Source: Bipolaris cookei (lineage: Eukaryota; Ascomycota; Dothideomycetes; Pleosporales; Pleosporaceae). Taken from it: a stretch of 64,000 nucleotides of DNA. This document shows positions 1-12,074 of the stretch, piece by piece (position 1 is the first letter of the stretch; every line of letters starts with the position of its first letter). The notes below the pieces were generated by a model. It did not search any database and was not told where the DNA came from. It saw only the letters and a list, made by a program, of their open reading frames with translations. Position numbers and translations under genes: made by a program. The DNA lies in contig NRSV01000063.1 in assembly GCA_002286855.1 (NCBI GenBank), forward strand, positions 124,001 through 188,000. Reading direction: 5' to 3'.

Positions 1-3000
1 GAGCAAGAGTTTTTGACGCCCTCCCGGTGTTTCGATACGCAGTGGCTTAACCGATTCCAGCAGCGCTGGGATTCTCCTACAAACTATCGCAGTCTGTTTC
101 AGATCGCCCCGACGCAAACCCGCACCATTATCCGCTTCACGCGAGAAGGCCTGGAAGGCAGAGTCACTGGATACAACGAGGTCACTGTACCTGCAAACTC
201 TGCAACCGCTAAAAACTCTACATCCCTCCTCAGAAAACCCGCTAACAGAGCCGAATTCGTCCGTGGTGCCGCTGGCTTTTTCCCTTTCGCACCTGGCGGC
301 TTAGAAGGCGTGGAAGCAATCGCGGCAATTGAGAATGAGGCCATTCAACAGCAAGAAAATGATCAAGGAAAGAAAACCGGAGGCCTGGACCGGGTGATCA
401 ATTTCAGCGCTGAAGGTGGTCTGCTGGAAATTCCACCCGGATTCACGCGCGGCCTGGATCTGCAGAAGAAGCCCGCTACAGATTCGAACGTCGCCCAGGA
501 GGTGGAGGACACTCTGGGACAGGCATCTGCTCCTGTAGATGAAACCAAGGCTGACGAAGAAGCTGACACTGACAACACCGGTGCGAACGGGCTTGATATG
601 CCTGAGGATGGCCAGGACCCAGGAGAAGAAGAAATTGATGCTCTCTTGCCAGTAGAATTTCCCGCTCTAGCTCCTCATGGTCCCCTTGCCATGGGCACTG
701 GGAGAAAAGGTGGCAGAGAGTGGGCCCACATGGTTGACATCAACCGCGACATCACCAATTTCCGGGAACTCGTACCTGAAATGGCACGGGAGTATCCTTT
801 CGAGCTGGATACCTTCCAGAAAGAGGCAGTCTATCACCTCGAAAATGGGGATTCAGTCTTCGCAGCTGCACATACCTCCGCAGGCAAGACTGTTGTTGCA
901 GAATATGCAATTGCACTCGCCGCCAAGCACATGACCAAAGCCATCTACACTTCCCCGATTAAGGCTCTTAGCAACCAAAAGTTCCGCGATTTCCGTCAAA
1001 CATTTGATGATGTTGGCATATTGACTGGAGATGTGCAGATAAGGCCAGAAGCTAGCTGTCTCATCATGACTACAGAGATTCTTCGAAGCATGTTGTACCG
1101 TGGCGCTGACTTGATCAGAGATGTCGAATTTGTCATATTCGACGAAGTGCACTATGTCAACGACCTAGAACGTGGTGTGGTATGGGAAGAGGTCATTATC
1201 ATGCTCCCTGAGCATGTGACACTCATTCTCTTATCTGCTACTGTTCCAAATACCTATGAGTTTGCTTCTTGGGTGGGCCGCACAAAGAAGAAAGACATTT
1301 ATGTTATATCCACGCCAAAGCGGCCCATCCCCCTAGAGCACTATCTGTGGGCTGGAAAAGGCATTCACAAAATTGTCACAGCAGACAAGAAGTTTGTTGA
1401 CAGCGGTTGGAAAGACGCAAACGATATTCTCTCTGGAAAAGACAAAGTCAAGGCACCAGTCACAAACGACTCACAGGCTGGCAGAGGAGGTGGTGGGCGT
1501 GGAGGCTCATCTGCTAGAGGAGGCCAGAACCAACGAGGAAGAGGACAACAAGGAGGTGGCCGGGGCGGGGCTCCCCGTGGCGGGGGCCCACCAGCAGCCA
1601 GAGGCCGTGGAAATATTGCAAGGACAGGCCGTGGCGGAGGCCGTACCACAGCTGCACAGGATCGCAACATATGGGTGCATCTCATTCAACATCTGCGTAC
1701 CAAAGATCTGTTACCAGCCTGTATATTCGTGTTCTCGAAGAAGCGTTGCGAAGAAAATGCAGAAGCACTCTCGAACATTGATTACTGCACCGCCGCAGAA
1801 AAGAGTGCTATTCATATGACCATCGAAAAGTCACTGGCTAGGTTAAGCGGCGAAGACCGTGAGCTCCCACAGATCAAACGTTTGAGAGAGTTACTTGGTC
1901 GAGGTATTGCGGTCCATCACGGTGGCATGCTGCCCATTGTCAAAGAGGTCGTAGAGATACTCTTCGCCAAAACGCTCGTCAAGGTCCTCTTTGCAACTGA
2001 GACTTTTGCCATGGGCCTTAACCTCCCTACCAGAACAGTCGTCTTTTCCGGATTCCGGAAGCACGACGGTCGAGAGTTCCGCGACTTACTTCCTGGTGAA
2101 TACACACAGATGGCCGGTCGTGCAGGACGTCGAGGTCTCGACACAGTTGGCACTGTTATCATCTGCGCGCCTGGCGCCGACGAGGCACCGCCAGCAGCAA
2201 GGCTTCGACAGATGATGCTTGGCGAACCCACCAAGCTTAGGTCACAATTCCGCCTCACATACAACATGATGTTGAACCTTCTGCGTGTTGAAGCACTGAA
2301 GATTGAAGAGATGATCAAACGTAGTTTCAGCGAGAATGCGACCCAGGCTCTATTGCCAGAGCACCAAGGCAAGGTCAAACTCTCAGAAGCCGAATTGGAG
2401 AAGATCAAACGTGAACCTTGCGACATCTGTGATATTGACCTAGAAGCCTGCCACCAGTCCTGTGAGGACTACAAGAGACTAACCAAGGAGATGCATTTGA
2501 GCCTTCTTATCAACCCTATTGGGCGGCGAGTCTTTAGCAAGAATCGACTGATTGTTTACAAAAAGGTACACTGCCTACTCCAACACCCGAGGCCGGTCTA
2601 ACTTGTTGCTGCTAGGATAACAAACGCACAGCAGGCATGCTCATGCAGGATGGTACGAGCAGAGGTAACGAACCTACGGTGAAGGTCTTGGAAGTGGCGC
2701 AACATCAAGATCGTAAGCCTGACGACTTACTACCATATCTCGGTCCGTTTGCACAGCTGTATCGCAAACTGCCAAACAACCCGAGAGATCTGATTTTCAA
2801 GACGGCATTTGTGCCCTTGAACGATATTGAGTGTTTTACAAAGACCACCATTGACGTCCCTGACTCTGTCCAAAATCTCAACCGAAAGAAAGGTAAGCAC
2901 CCGCCCTAAGGTCGCAATACGGCACTAAAAATACCTCAGATTCGCTAAAGCTGGCCCAAGACCAGTTCTTGCCACTGTGCGGGTCATGGGACTACGAAGA

Positions 3001-4017
3001 CTGGGATGAATATGATTACAGCCGCATCAATAGCCTCAAGTTCCGAGAACTGGAAGAGGCACGCAAGAAGGAGGGACTAAATGCGGTTAGCAAAGAGTGT
3101 TTGAGGTGTCCCAACTTCCTAAAACATGTAAGGAATGCGAACTGAGTAGCTGCACATGTATGCATGATGCTAATCGCTGCAGTTTGCCATGGAACATGAT
3201 CAGTGGCTCATTAAGGAAAACATCCATGCACTCCGACAGCTCATGTCAGACCAGAATCTCCAGCTCCTTCCCGATTACGAACAGCGTATCCAGGTCCTCA
3301 AAGACCTTGGCTTTGTTGACGAGGGCTCGCGCGTAGAGCTAAAAGGCAAGGTAGCCTGCGAGGTATGCCCCTCATCTGTCCCATTGCTTTCGAGTCATGT
3401 TTCTTATAACATCCAGATCCACTCGGCAGACGAGCTGGTCCTTACGGAACTTGTTTTGGAAAACGTACTCGCCGAGTATGAGCCCGAGGAGATCGTCGCA
3501 CTGCTCTCGGCATTTGTCTTCCAGGAAAAGACCGATGTGGAGCCCACTCTGACAGCGAGCCTTGAACGTGGCGTGGCCAAAATTGTCCAAATTTCAGAAA
3601 AGGTCAACGAGATTCAGACTAAACATCAGGTCATCTTGTCGGCGGATGACTCGAATGATTTCGTCAGCAAGCCCCGCTTTGGAATGGTCGAGGTCGTGTA
3701 CGAGTGGGCACGTGGTATGTCATTCAATAGAATAACGGATTTGACGGACGTCATGGAGGGTACAATTGTCCGCGTCATTACTCGTCTGGATGAGACATGC
3801 CGTGAAGTCAAGAACGCAGCTCGGATTATCGGTGATCCGACGCTCTTCCAGAAGATGGGAACATGCCAGGAACTTATCAAACGGTATGTGCACCTTTTTC
3901 GTTTCCGGAATCCCGTCCCGAGTTCCATGTTCGGGATGTTGAATTATCGCGGTATTTGTTTGCTGACGGCAGTTCTGAAACAGGGACATTTGCAACTGTG
4001 CCAGTCTGTACCTGTAG
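1..4017 (+). CDS. SKI2: SKI2, Ski-complex DExH RNA helicase (5' partial)
   Basis: The 3'-5' RNA helicase of the cytoplasmic Ski complex, which feeds mRNA to the exosome. The frame is open from base 1, so the N-terminus lies outside the window. Exons read as <1-2565, 2616-2892, 2940-3127, 3183-3362, 3417-3883 and 3984-4017, giving about 1236 visible residues (yeast Ski2 has 1287). Visible motifs are Walker A AHTSAGKT, the DEVH box (nt about 1141), LLSATV, and motif VI QMAGRAGRRGLD (nt about 2107), followed by the long C-terminal arch and helical region. An Arg/Gly-rich insert (nt about 1480-1650) lies between the two RecA lobes. The last exon is only 34 nt and closes the family-typical tail ending ASLYL. 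The intron 3363-3416 is 54 nt and has no in-frame stop, so a naive ORF reads through it. I removed it because VACE joins directly to IHSADEL, as in homologues. Confidence 0.95.
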
Positions 4018-7000
4018 TGGGCCCGCCAGCTTACAGGTACATGCTTTCAGAAAGGCGGCCTGGGTAACCTGGGCGCATGGGCCATGCTGGGGCAGACCGA
4101 ATGTTTCAAGTTTTTGTTTGAACGGGAACATGGATCAGGTCCTGCCTGCAACAAGGAGCATTCTCTTCCCGCGCCACTTGTTGGGAAGGAAGACGGGAAG
4201 AGGCCATTGCGATCGACAAAATTCGCTTTCGCTTATCGGTTTCAAGCTCCGTGTTTTAACTATGGACATGGGGAAGGGCTTACGCTTCCCCGACAACAGG
4301 TACGCGGTAACAACATGAATCAAACAGTACCTGGGAGTCCCGTGAATGTGGCTTGATAAACACGACAGCCTATCGTGGGCATGTCTAAGGCCTTGTTTCA
4401 GGTCTGAACCCCAGCGAAAATCCGTACTGGGAATAATTTGCGATCGCACCACATATGCCAAACCAAAATAGCTATCCGTAATTTGCAAATCACATTGCAT
4501 ACGTCTTTCTTTGTCTACTTGCTAGGATTATTTTTGCGCACTTGCCAATTGCCCAATGTTATGTCATGATGCAATTCCTTGGCTTTGTTTCCAACGCTCC
4601 GTAACAAACAGCAACAACAAAATCACCCCATCCATATTATACCATGTCTTGTGGATCACCACAATGATCTCCTTCTTCCATCCTCTCATAGAAGTAAAAG
4701 GAGGTGATGGCCACACGGGGGTAAACGGACAAGAATACAAGGAAATTACCCGCATTGTATGCACGCACCCACCTCGGAACGGGCATAGGCAACAAGGCAC
4801 GCACATGCCCACGCGCGCGCAAACGCGCGAACGCATACGGGGACACACAGGTAACATACGAGCATAATATGCGCAATCGGCAAATTGCATGGCTTATCCG
4901 CTTCTGCATACTTGGATTTGAGTTTCTTTCTTTGGGGTCCCGCGGAGGGGGAGGGGGGGGGAGAGTAAGTATGCATTGCGTACGTGCGTGCGTTGGAGTG
5001 CGGTTGCAAGTGCGTGCGTAAATACGTGTGTAGATGTGCTTTTTTGTTCGTTCGTATGCGTGGCCGTTTGAAAGGTTATTAGCGTCGTTGATGTGGACGG
5101 AGGATCTTTATGGGCGGAGGTATACGAGGGTAGTTTACAAATGATACTAGGATGGTTGATGGAGGTGGGAGTATGAAATAATAGTATGCTGTGATGATGT
5201 GCTTGAATCTATTCTTGAATGCATGGTGCGAATGGAGAGATCTCACGCAGATCTTTGTGATGGGGGGAGGGCTACTCGTTGCAGAGATGAATTTATCTTT
5301 CTGGTGGGCTTTCAGCCCCTATCACAATCCTATTTTGAAATCCTCTCGTGCCTCCCCCTTTTTTTCTTTCTTTCTCTTTACATATCCACCTTGATTAAAT
5401 CAGGATGCGAAACCAATTGAGAACACCCTCGCTGGAAGAGCCCAATTTGCGGCAAGCTGAATGCAAGTGGCGTTTCCAACTGCTAAAGAGTTAACATCCA
5501 GCCGTAACTCGCATCTATATATTCACTCTTCTCACCAACGTTGGTATGTTGAGTACGTCTTAGTACTCTCTTAGCAGGTTCAATGGGAGGTCAAGTTCAC
5601 ATTTCCTTGAGTGACCGCAGAAATGAATATGATCGCATTGCATGTCATGTCATTTACTGGGAATGTCCATTGGATAAACTACAGATGAGAAAGGTTGAGA
5701 GTCGATTGTTTTTCACCTTCGAAGGCAGCTATCCCCTTGAGTTACACAGAATAAACTTTTGAGAAGGGATTGGTAGTTATTCGGTACTTACGATTTCCAA
5801 TTCCTAAATCCTCGCTGGGAAATAATAACTTAGGGAATGTGATATGTGGTGGAACATGAAAATGAAAGCGAGTTACGAAGATCCAGTCTAGCCAGCTATT
5901 ACGGCATGAATTAGTCAATACTCATGGTGATATTCATAATTTGCCGTCTCTTTGCATTCTGGCTTGGAGCCCGTTAGAAAACCCTAACTTCGAGGAGATT
6001 ATGGAACTCACTCGAAACAGAGGCTACTAGAGGCATTGAATCTTTTAGGCCCAAGATAAATGATAGAAATGAATATGCCATCTTATAGCTACAAACCCAA
6101 TATTGGTTTCTTCCTCTCAAATATCTTTATAATACTCGATCGGATTGCGATATGATAGATACAAAATTCCCGTACTGTATAGCTAGCATTATTCTATGTA
6201 ACTGAAAAGCCAAAAGGCAAGTTTCTCACGCATATAATCCTGTATTTATCTCTTTAGGAGCTTCGGAAAACCCCCCAAGTAGGTATATGCAACTTCTCTG
6301 GGTCAGTGTACTGTTGTTGTGCGTCAAGTAAGGAAATCGAGCATATCCTCAGCACTTTCTGAGATCTTGGCGGAGATAAGTGATCATAGCAACCAAGCCG
6401 CTCTACCTTATTGGTATTTGAGAGGTTTATTGACATGAGAGCTGGAGATATAGGCGCGAGGTTTAGTGACAGGTTCTATTGTGAGTATATCGATAAATTT
6501 AATTTAGAACGGGTATTCGACAATGTCCAATGTGCAAGTGGTCAACGCGTACGTTCGAGATCAATCCATTTCTGTTTAATAAATTGTACAAATCCCCAAG
6601 ATACTGCTACGTGCAATAGAGTGTAACTATCGATGTGGCGAAGGTACTATAGCAACCCCAACTTCAATCAAAGTGTTTAGTATCTTGCCGCGTTCTGCAC
6701 ACAATTCTCAACATAGTACTGTTTTTCTTTACCTGTATCTGACACTGACAGCTCTAGGATTGTTTACTGTAGATCTTGCTTTGCAATCAGCACGGATTAT
6801 GCGCCTGGATGCCATGTAAAGCAGTGTGTAGCTGTCAGATTTGATACTTGTGGGCAATGATTGAATTGATCTGCTATCTACCATCTTCGTTTATTTATGG
6901 TGTAAAGCTGTTGCTTTTTATTGTTGAGGTTGTGCATCCTTGTTACCGTGTCAGTGGCTTGTCGCTTCGGCTCAGCTGAAGTCATTGCTTCTGCAGCCTT

Positions 7001-7602
7001 GCATAGGCTGCGACACAGTGACATGTTACATTTTTTTTTCTCCTGCGACAGCTGGCTTGGCTCATAACCCACCAGATGGGTTTCCATCTGACAGTAGCAT
7101 CTCTGCTCACTTCAACCTTGAGGTGTCAATTGACGTACTTGTATTCTTGAACAAGCGCTATGATCTCTTCTTAGAGTAAGTTTTTGATAGCTCCGATTAA
7201 TCGCACACTACTGGCAGTAGCACTTATATGAGAATCTCTCTTCACTAAATGATGCTCATCTGTCATAGATATAACGTAATAAAGAGGAGTGTAGAACGAG
7301 AAGTAGGAAACAAGATTGCGGATTAGCGCTGTCTCGATTTCACTATTTCATATGATGAGTAGGTGTCAATCTTAGAATCGTTTGTCCATGATCCTTACGG
7401 TGGTGGTGATACCTGACTTGAGATGAATGCACAACTGCACAATAAAATATCCACACAAAACACAAAAATAACGACGCAGAAATCTAAGACAAAGGGAAGA
7501 GCAGCGTTGCTGCTTCATTCAAATTCAGTCTTGACAAGGGAAACCTATAAGCATATCCTGTATGTATCCAAAATATCCAACAGAAAAAGAACGCCAGATA
7601 TA
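4018..7602. other. 3.6 kb gene-free interval between SKI2 and ferric reductase
   Basis: No ORF here has recognisable protein character; the ones present are short (under about 125 codons) and lack family motifs. The left part (about 4790-5050) contains alternating CG/CA-rich tracts, a G-rich run near 4945-4965 and GTGCGTGCG-like repeats. From 5400 to 7400 the DNA becomes AT-rich without obvious structure. It includes the SKI2 3' region and, at the right end, the 3' flank of the ferric reductase, which is transcribed leftwards. A non-coding transcript or a decayed element cannot be excluded. Confidence 0.6.
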
Positions 7603-9549
7603 TCACCACCCAAACTTCTCTACCTGAACATTAACATCTGTACCGTTGTACATCAACTTCGCACACATATTCCTTACATCCCTCACCAAGCCATCAGGCC
7701 CACTAACCACAACACCCGTTCTCTCCCCTTTTCTTGTTTCCTGCTCCACCCACTCCCTTAGAATATATCCGACATTTGGTCGTCCAGCCGAACTAGTCGG
7801 GGGCGGGATGAGCACGTCCAAGCCCCAGTTTTCGAGTTCTTCGAGTTTACTGTCCGGGATCCACAGGCGGTGGGCGGGCGCATGCGTAATCCAAAGTAAT
7901 TTGACTTTCCTCTTGATGCGGGTGGAAGCGGTTTCGGGATCGGTTGAAGAGGGGCAGAGAAGGGAGTGAAGAAGGGGATATGCGACTGCGATTCCAGAGC
8001 CGCCTGCGATGAGAATGGTAGTATTCGAAGCTTCGAGCATATCCAGAGCGTGGGAGGAGCCGTAGGGACCGTCAAGGCGGATACGGGTTTGTGAGGTGGT
8101 GCGAGCGTGTTGCAGGAGGGTACGGGTGAAGCCTGATTCGGCTTGGGCGCGGATAAGCAGAGTAAACCATGCGTGTTTTCCTTGCGAGTCGTTTGTTATT
8201 GTTGGAGCGGCAGAAAATATGGTAAAGGGATGAGATTGTATGGCGTGTTTGCGGGACAAGGCGGGTACAGTTAGGAAGATGTGTTCATTCGGTCTCCACC
8301 CTTGCCTCATGTTCTTCGGTGCTAGTGTACCCTTTTGAGAAGCTACTTCCCAGTTTGCGGAGATGAGGAAAGTTTCATCATCCTCGAGGACGGTAAGGGC
8401 TGCAGGATGCGTGCTCGATTTCAGCCACAGCCGATACACGAGTCTATCAACGAGGAAAATGGCGAGGGAAATACCAACGTATGGCCTGGAGGTATGGTGG
8501 TGGAACCACAGGAACACCAGTCCGGCGACTTGGAGCACTATGTGAAGGCCCAGGAATATCTCGTACCACTTTTGCCTGAAACTGCCTATACTCGTAAAAT
8601 AGATCAACTCGTATGCGATGAAGGCAGCCAAGCCTAGAAGAACCACGCGGTTGAATAGGAACTTGGCCAGTGTGAAACCAAGGTGTCTTAACATCCCGTA
8701 CCATACGGCTATCATGCCCAGAAAGTGCAAGAAAGCTTCCAAACACATAAGCTCTCCAACTCTTCGATGGAAGATGTTCAGGCTCTCGTAGGAATAACCT
8801 GTTAAGAACTTTATGGGCTGATTCTTCGCGGCTAAAAGGTATAGTAAAGGCAAATTTGCGACGAAGATGAGGCCACATCGATCGGCAAATACGAAGAGGT
8901 AGAAGAAGGTCAAGGGCATGCGGTAGAGGTTATAGAAGATGTTCAAGCCAATCCATGCGAGAACAAGCAGCGAGACGGCGTTGGTAGGAAGGGTTTTTTT
9001 GATGATGGGTATGCGGGGCGGTTGGTATTGGAGAGCGGCCTTGAGTATGTAGAATGGTCGCCATACACCAACGAGCTTGGGCTGCGGTCGTCGTGAAGGA
9101 AGCAAGGGACTGGATTCGTCGGCACTGTTGGATGTCTTCACAGCGGTGCTATCCGGTGGTGTCGCACTACCTTCTATAGTGCTGCTTGAGCTGCTCCAGG
9201 CTTCTGTATCCTCTGTGCTATTGACTTCGTTATTGCGTATCTGGGTGGCAGCTTCCCTTCTCCGCCTGTATAACATTAACTTCTCGCTCCAGTGCCATAG
9301 CGAAAAGACCAATAAGACGGCCCCCAGGACTAGATTGTAGGTATTCAGAAGCCTCCGACTAAATAGGATAGCCACGACTAGTTTCCTAAAGCGTGGGTCT
9401 TTTCCAGGGTCATCAGGATCTATGAGGTCGCCGCCGCCAGCGGCTTTAAAGCTGTCGTATTCATGCTGGAACCACGGTGCTGGGGTCGACGGGGTTGCTG
9501 TCAACGCGAAGCGGAGCGCGTCTCGTAGCCACGGTGGAGTAGCTTCCAT
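7603..9549 (-). CDS. Ferric-chelate reductase / FRE-type transmembrane oxidoreductase
   Basis: Membrane flavocytochrome expected to move electrons from NADPH through FAD and two hemes to extracellular ferric chelates (or to act as a NOX relative). The single exon encodes 648 aa. An N-terminal transmembrane helix (residues about 55-85) is followed by a charged Ser-rich cytosolic loop (about 90-170), then a ferric-reductase domain with several helices. Histidines in FHRRVG, FLHFLGM, GLHIVLQ and FHHHTS are the likely heme ligands. The FAD-binding signature HPFTIF and the nucleotide-binding glycine motif ILIAGGSGI follow. The protein ends VEKFGW, as such reductases do. There is no obvious cleavable signal peptide and no intron. 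A paired GATA motif and an E-box lie about 120-145 bp upstream. Ferric reductase is more likely than NADPH oxidase, but substrate cannot be told from sequence. Confidence 0.88.
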   Translation of the reverse strand: MEATPPWLRDALRFALTATPSTPAPWFQHEYDSFKAAGGGDLIDPDDPGKDPRFRKLVVAILFSRRLLNTYNLVLGAVLLVFSLWHWSEKLMLYRRRREAATQIRNNEVNSTEDTEAWSSSSSTIEGSATPPDSTAVKTSNSADESSPLLPSRRPQPKLVGVWRPFYILKAALQYQPPRIPIIKKTLPTNAVSLLVLAWIGLNIFYNLYRMPLTFFYLFVFADRCGLIFVANLPLLYLLAAKNQPIKFLTGYSYESLNIFHRRVGELMCLEAFLHFLGMIAVWYGMLRHLGFTLAKFLFNRVVLLGLAAFIAYELIYFTSIGSFRQKWYEIFLGLHIVLQVAGLVFLWFHHHTSRPYVGISLAIFLVDRLVYRLWLKSSTHPAALTVLEDDETFLISANWEVASQKGTLAPKNMRQGWRPNEHIFLTVPALSRKHAIQSHPFTIFSAAPTITNDSQGKHAWFTLLIRAQAESGFTRTLLQHARTTSQTRIRLDGPYGSSHALDMLEASNTTILIAGGSGIAVAYPLLHSLLCPSSTDPETASTRIKRKVKLLWITHAPAHRLWIPDSKLEELENWGLDVLIPPPTSSAGRPNVGYILREWVEQETRKGERTGVVVSGPDGLVRDVRNMCAKLMYNGTDVNVQVEKFGW

Positions 9550-9667
9550 GGTGCAAGATGGGATGGGGTGAGAGCGGATGCCCCGGGAAGCAGTAGCATA
9601 TCAGATGGCGCAGTGTTCCCCACAGTGATCGCGTCATATCACGCGCCCATGCACGCGCGCAGGCTGT

Positions 9668-9694
9668 CACGTGTGATAAGCTAGCTGGCTTATC
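9668..9694. promoter_or_regulatory. CACGTG box plus inverted GATA pair upstream of ferric reductase
   Basis: A CACGTG palindrome at 9668-9673 is followed by GATAAG at 9675-9680 and its inverted partner CTTATC at 9689-9694. GATAAGC and GCTTATC form 7-nt inverted arms around a 6-nt centre. The pair is about 125-145 bp upstream of the ferric reductase ATG. Fungal iron homeostasis genes are commonly controlled by GATA factors of the SreA/Sre1 type. The flanks do not match the full ATCWGATAA iron-regulon consensus, so regulator identity is inference. The site also lies in the 3' flank of the enoyl-CoA hydratase gene. Confidence 0.4.
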
Positions 9695-9864
9695 TCAACC
9701 ATAATGCCGAGGCCCGTCTAACTGAATTAAGACGGGATGCATTTCTAGCATTGCCATGCTCTGTAAGTGCCTTGTTAAACTTTGCCATTTTTAGTAAAAA
9801 TAACTGGAGAACAAACTCATGACTTGGTTTGGCGACTATATACACATCATCTCCATTTTGTAGC

Positions 9865-10862
9865 TTATTTGTTTGTCCAAGTGGCCTTCTCCTTGGCCGC
9901 AAAAGCAGCCATACCAATCTTCTGGTCCTGGCTTCCAAACAAGCCATGGAACACTCTCCTCTCGTATTCGACACCTTCCCGGATGCCGAGATCCTGGCTC
10001 TTGTTCACCACCTCCTTCGCTGCCTTGACTGCGATTTGACTGTAAGATGCGATCTTAGCTGCTGTCGCAATAGCGCCGTCGACGCACGCCTCTGGTGTCT
10101 CGAACACCTTTGCGACAAGTCCCCATTCATTTGCTTGTTGCGCAGTGATATTGTCGCCTGTAAGAATAATCTCCATGGCTCTTGACTTGCCAATTGCCTT
10201 TGTCAAGCGCTGCGATCCACCCGCACCGGGAATGACACCCAGCTTAATCTCTGGCTGTCCGAACGTTGCCTTAGGTCCTGCATACATGATGTCTCCCATC
10301 ATGGCAAGCTCGCAGCCTCCTCCTAATGCGTAACCGTTGACAGCCGTGATGAGTGGCTTCTTGAGGAATGTGACGAGATCCGACCAAGACTCTATAAAGT
10401 CGTTGCCATACGCGTCACTAAAAGTAAGGTCTTTCATCTCCTTGATGTCGGCACCTGCCGCAAAAGCCTTCTCTGAACCGGTGAGGACGACGGCACCAAT
10501 TGACTTTGTATTCTGAAAGTCACGCAGGGCCTGATTGACCTCGAGGATCAGAGGGGTGCAGAGAGCATTGAGGGCCTTTGGCCGGTTAAGCTGGACTATA
10601 TGATGTCAGCGGACATGCTTGGAGTATTACTGTTACCGTGCGATACAAGACTGATATGTTTGAATGAAGTATTGAAAATTCATCCTCCGTACTTACTCAA
10701 ACCAACACCATCCTTTGGCACCGAAACAAGCACATGCTCATAGGACTTGTCGGTAGTGAATCCCCTCACAAACCTAGGTAGGCCGGTTGGCCGGAACTGG
10801 GAGGCTACCCTTGGTGCTGAGCGGAATGCTTGCATATTGATTATTGCCAATTGAACGTTCAC
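9865..10862 (-). CDS. Mitochondrial-type enoyl-CoA hydratase
   Basis: Short-chain enoyl-CoA hydratase of the crotonase family, adding water to trans-2-enoyl-CoA in fatty acid or branched-chain amino acid breakdown. Two exons, 10697-10862 and 9865-10595, encode 298 aa; a second in-frame ATG at 10835 could also be the start. The N-terminus is Arg- and Ser-rich with few acids (AFRSAPRVASQFRPTGLPR), which fits a mitochondrial presequence. The crotonase core shows GADIKEM, the oxyanion-hole and first catalytic Glu region GGGCELAMMGDI, and the second catalytic Glu in FGQPEIKLGVIPGAGG. Both catalytic glutamates are present, so this is an active hydratase rather than an isomerase-like paralogue. It is divergent from RER1 across about 370 bp. 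Confidence 0.93.
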
Positions 10863-11232
10863 TCTCGAGACCAGCTCTTGGATATTGCAGTTGGATCAAG
10901 GAGAGCACATGTGAAGACGAGAGAGCACATGCATATGTATGTACATAGCTTCCCTCCAAGTGGGTAGCATCGGCCACCTCGGTAAAGCGCCCGCCAAAGC
11001 CTGGAATTACTGGGGAGCTGCCAATGACACCTCTAGATTCTTTTGGGCCTAGCGCCATTCCCGACTGTGTGCCGCCCTCAGCCACAGCCCTGTTCCGCAG
11101 GCTCATGATTTTGACACGACTCAACAACTTGCCCCTACTAAAGACGCGCTATTCCGACCACACCATCGCCAGTGTCGCCATTTCCCGAATACGATCTTTA
11201 TCGCCTGCAACCGAAAATCAAGCGACGCAGCC
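10863..11232. promoter_or_regulatory. Divergent promoter region, enoyl-CoA hydratase / RER1
   Basis: A 370 bp interval separates the start codons of enoyl-CoA hydratase (-) and RER1 (+), so both promoters and 5' UTRs must lie here. I see no TATA box or clear factor site. The short ORFs in it have no family character. Confidence 0.5.
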
Positions 11233-12074
11233 ATGGACGCCCCGGAGCCTGATACCCCCTTCTCTGCGGTAACAGCGCAAACCACAAAGTATGGACGGGT
11301 AGGTTATTTCCCCGGGGGGCATCGCACATTTAATTGCCGACGCGCGATAAGATATATGAGGCGACGGAGATACAAGCCGAACTGGCTTTTGGAAGATAGC
11401 ATATTTGCTAATGCGCTGCGCAGATGTTCCAAGCATACCTAGATAAATCAACGCCATACACAACATACCGATGGGGAGGAACCGGAGTCCTCTTCCTGCT
11501 CTTTGGTCTGCGCATATTCCTCGCTCAGGGATGGTACATCGGTATGTATCTGCCCCTTTCACCTTCAAAATACCATAGTACCTGAATAGTCCTATGTAGC
11601 GACGCATCTATATAATATGCACCTTACTGACCACAATTATAGTTGCCTACTCTCTTGGCATCTACCTCTTGAATCTCTTCCTCGCCTTCCTCTCCCCCAA
11701 ATTCGATCCAGCGCTCGAACAAGATGAAGGCATGGAAGACGGCAACGCCTCGGGCCTTCCCACAAAAGAAGACCAAGAATTCCGCCCATTCGTCCGCAGG
11801 CTGCCCGAGTTTAAGTTCTGGTACTCGACCACAAAGGCCATCTCCATCGGCTTCTTCTGCAGCTGGTTCGAAATCTTCAACCTGCCCGTCTTCTGGCCCG
11901 TTTTGGTCGTTTACTGGCTGATTCTGTTTGGCCTGACGAGTAAGTTTTACTTACACGTTTACTACATCACACCCACTAATAAATCCAGTGCGACGACAAA
12001 TCCAGCACATGATCAAATACCGCTACGTCCCCTTCACTGTCGGAAAGGCGCGTTACTCGGGTGCTTCCAACTAA
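11233..12074 (+). CDS. RER1: RER1, Golgi-to-ER retrieval receptor
   Basis: Four-span membrane protein of early Golgi/COPI vesicles that retrieves escaped ER membrane proteins by their transmembrane segments; Sec12 is the classic cargo. Exons 11233-11298, 11424-11541, 11643-11939 and 11989-12074 encode 188 aa, the same length as the yeast protein. Diagnostic stretches are FQAYLDKSTPYTTYRW, the hydrophobic pair around GVLFLLFGLRIFL and VAYSLGIYLLNLFLAFL, the acidic loop FDPALEQDEGMEDG, and the C-terminal span followed by the basic tail MRRQIQHMIKYRYVPF. All three introns have GT/AG ends and phases that close exactly. The cargo-type gene SEC12 lies in this same window at 48608-50667. Confidence 0.97.
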
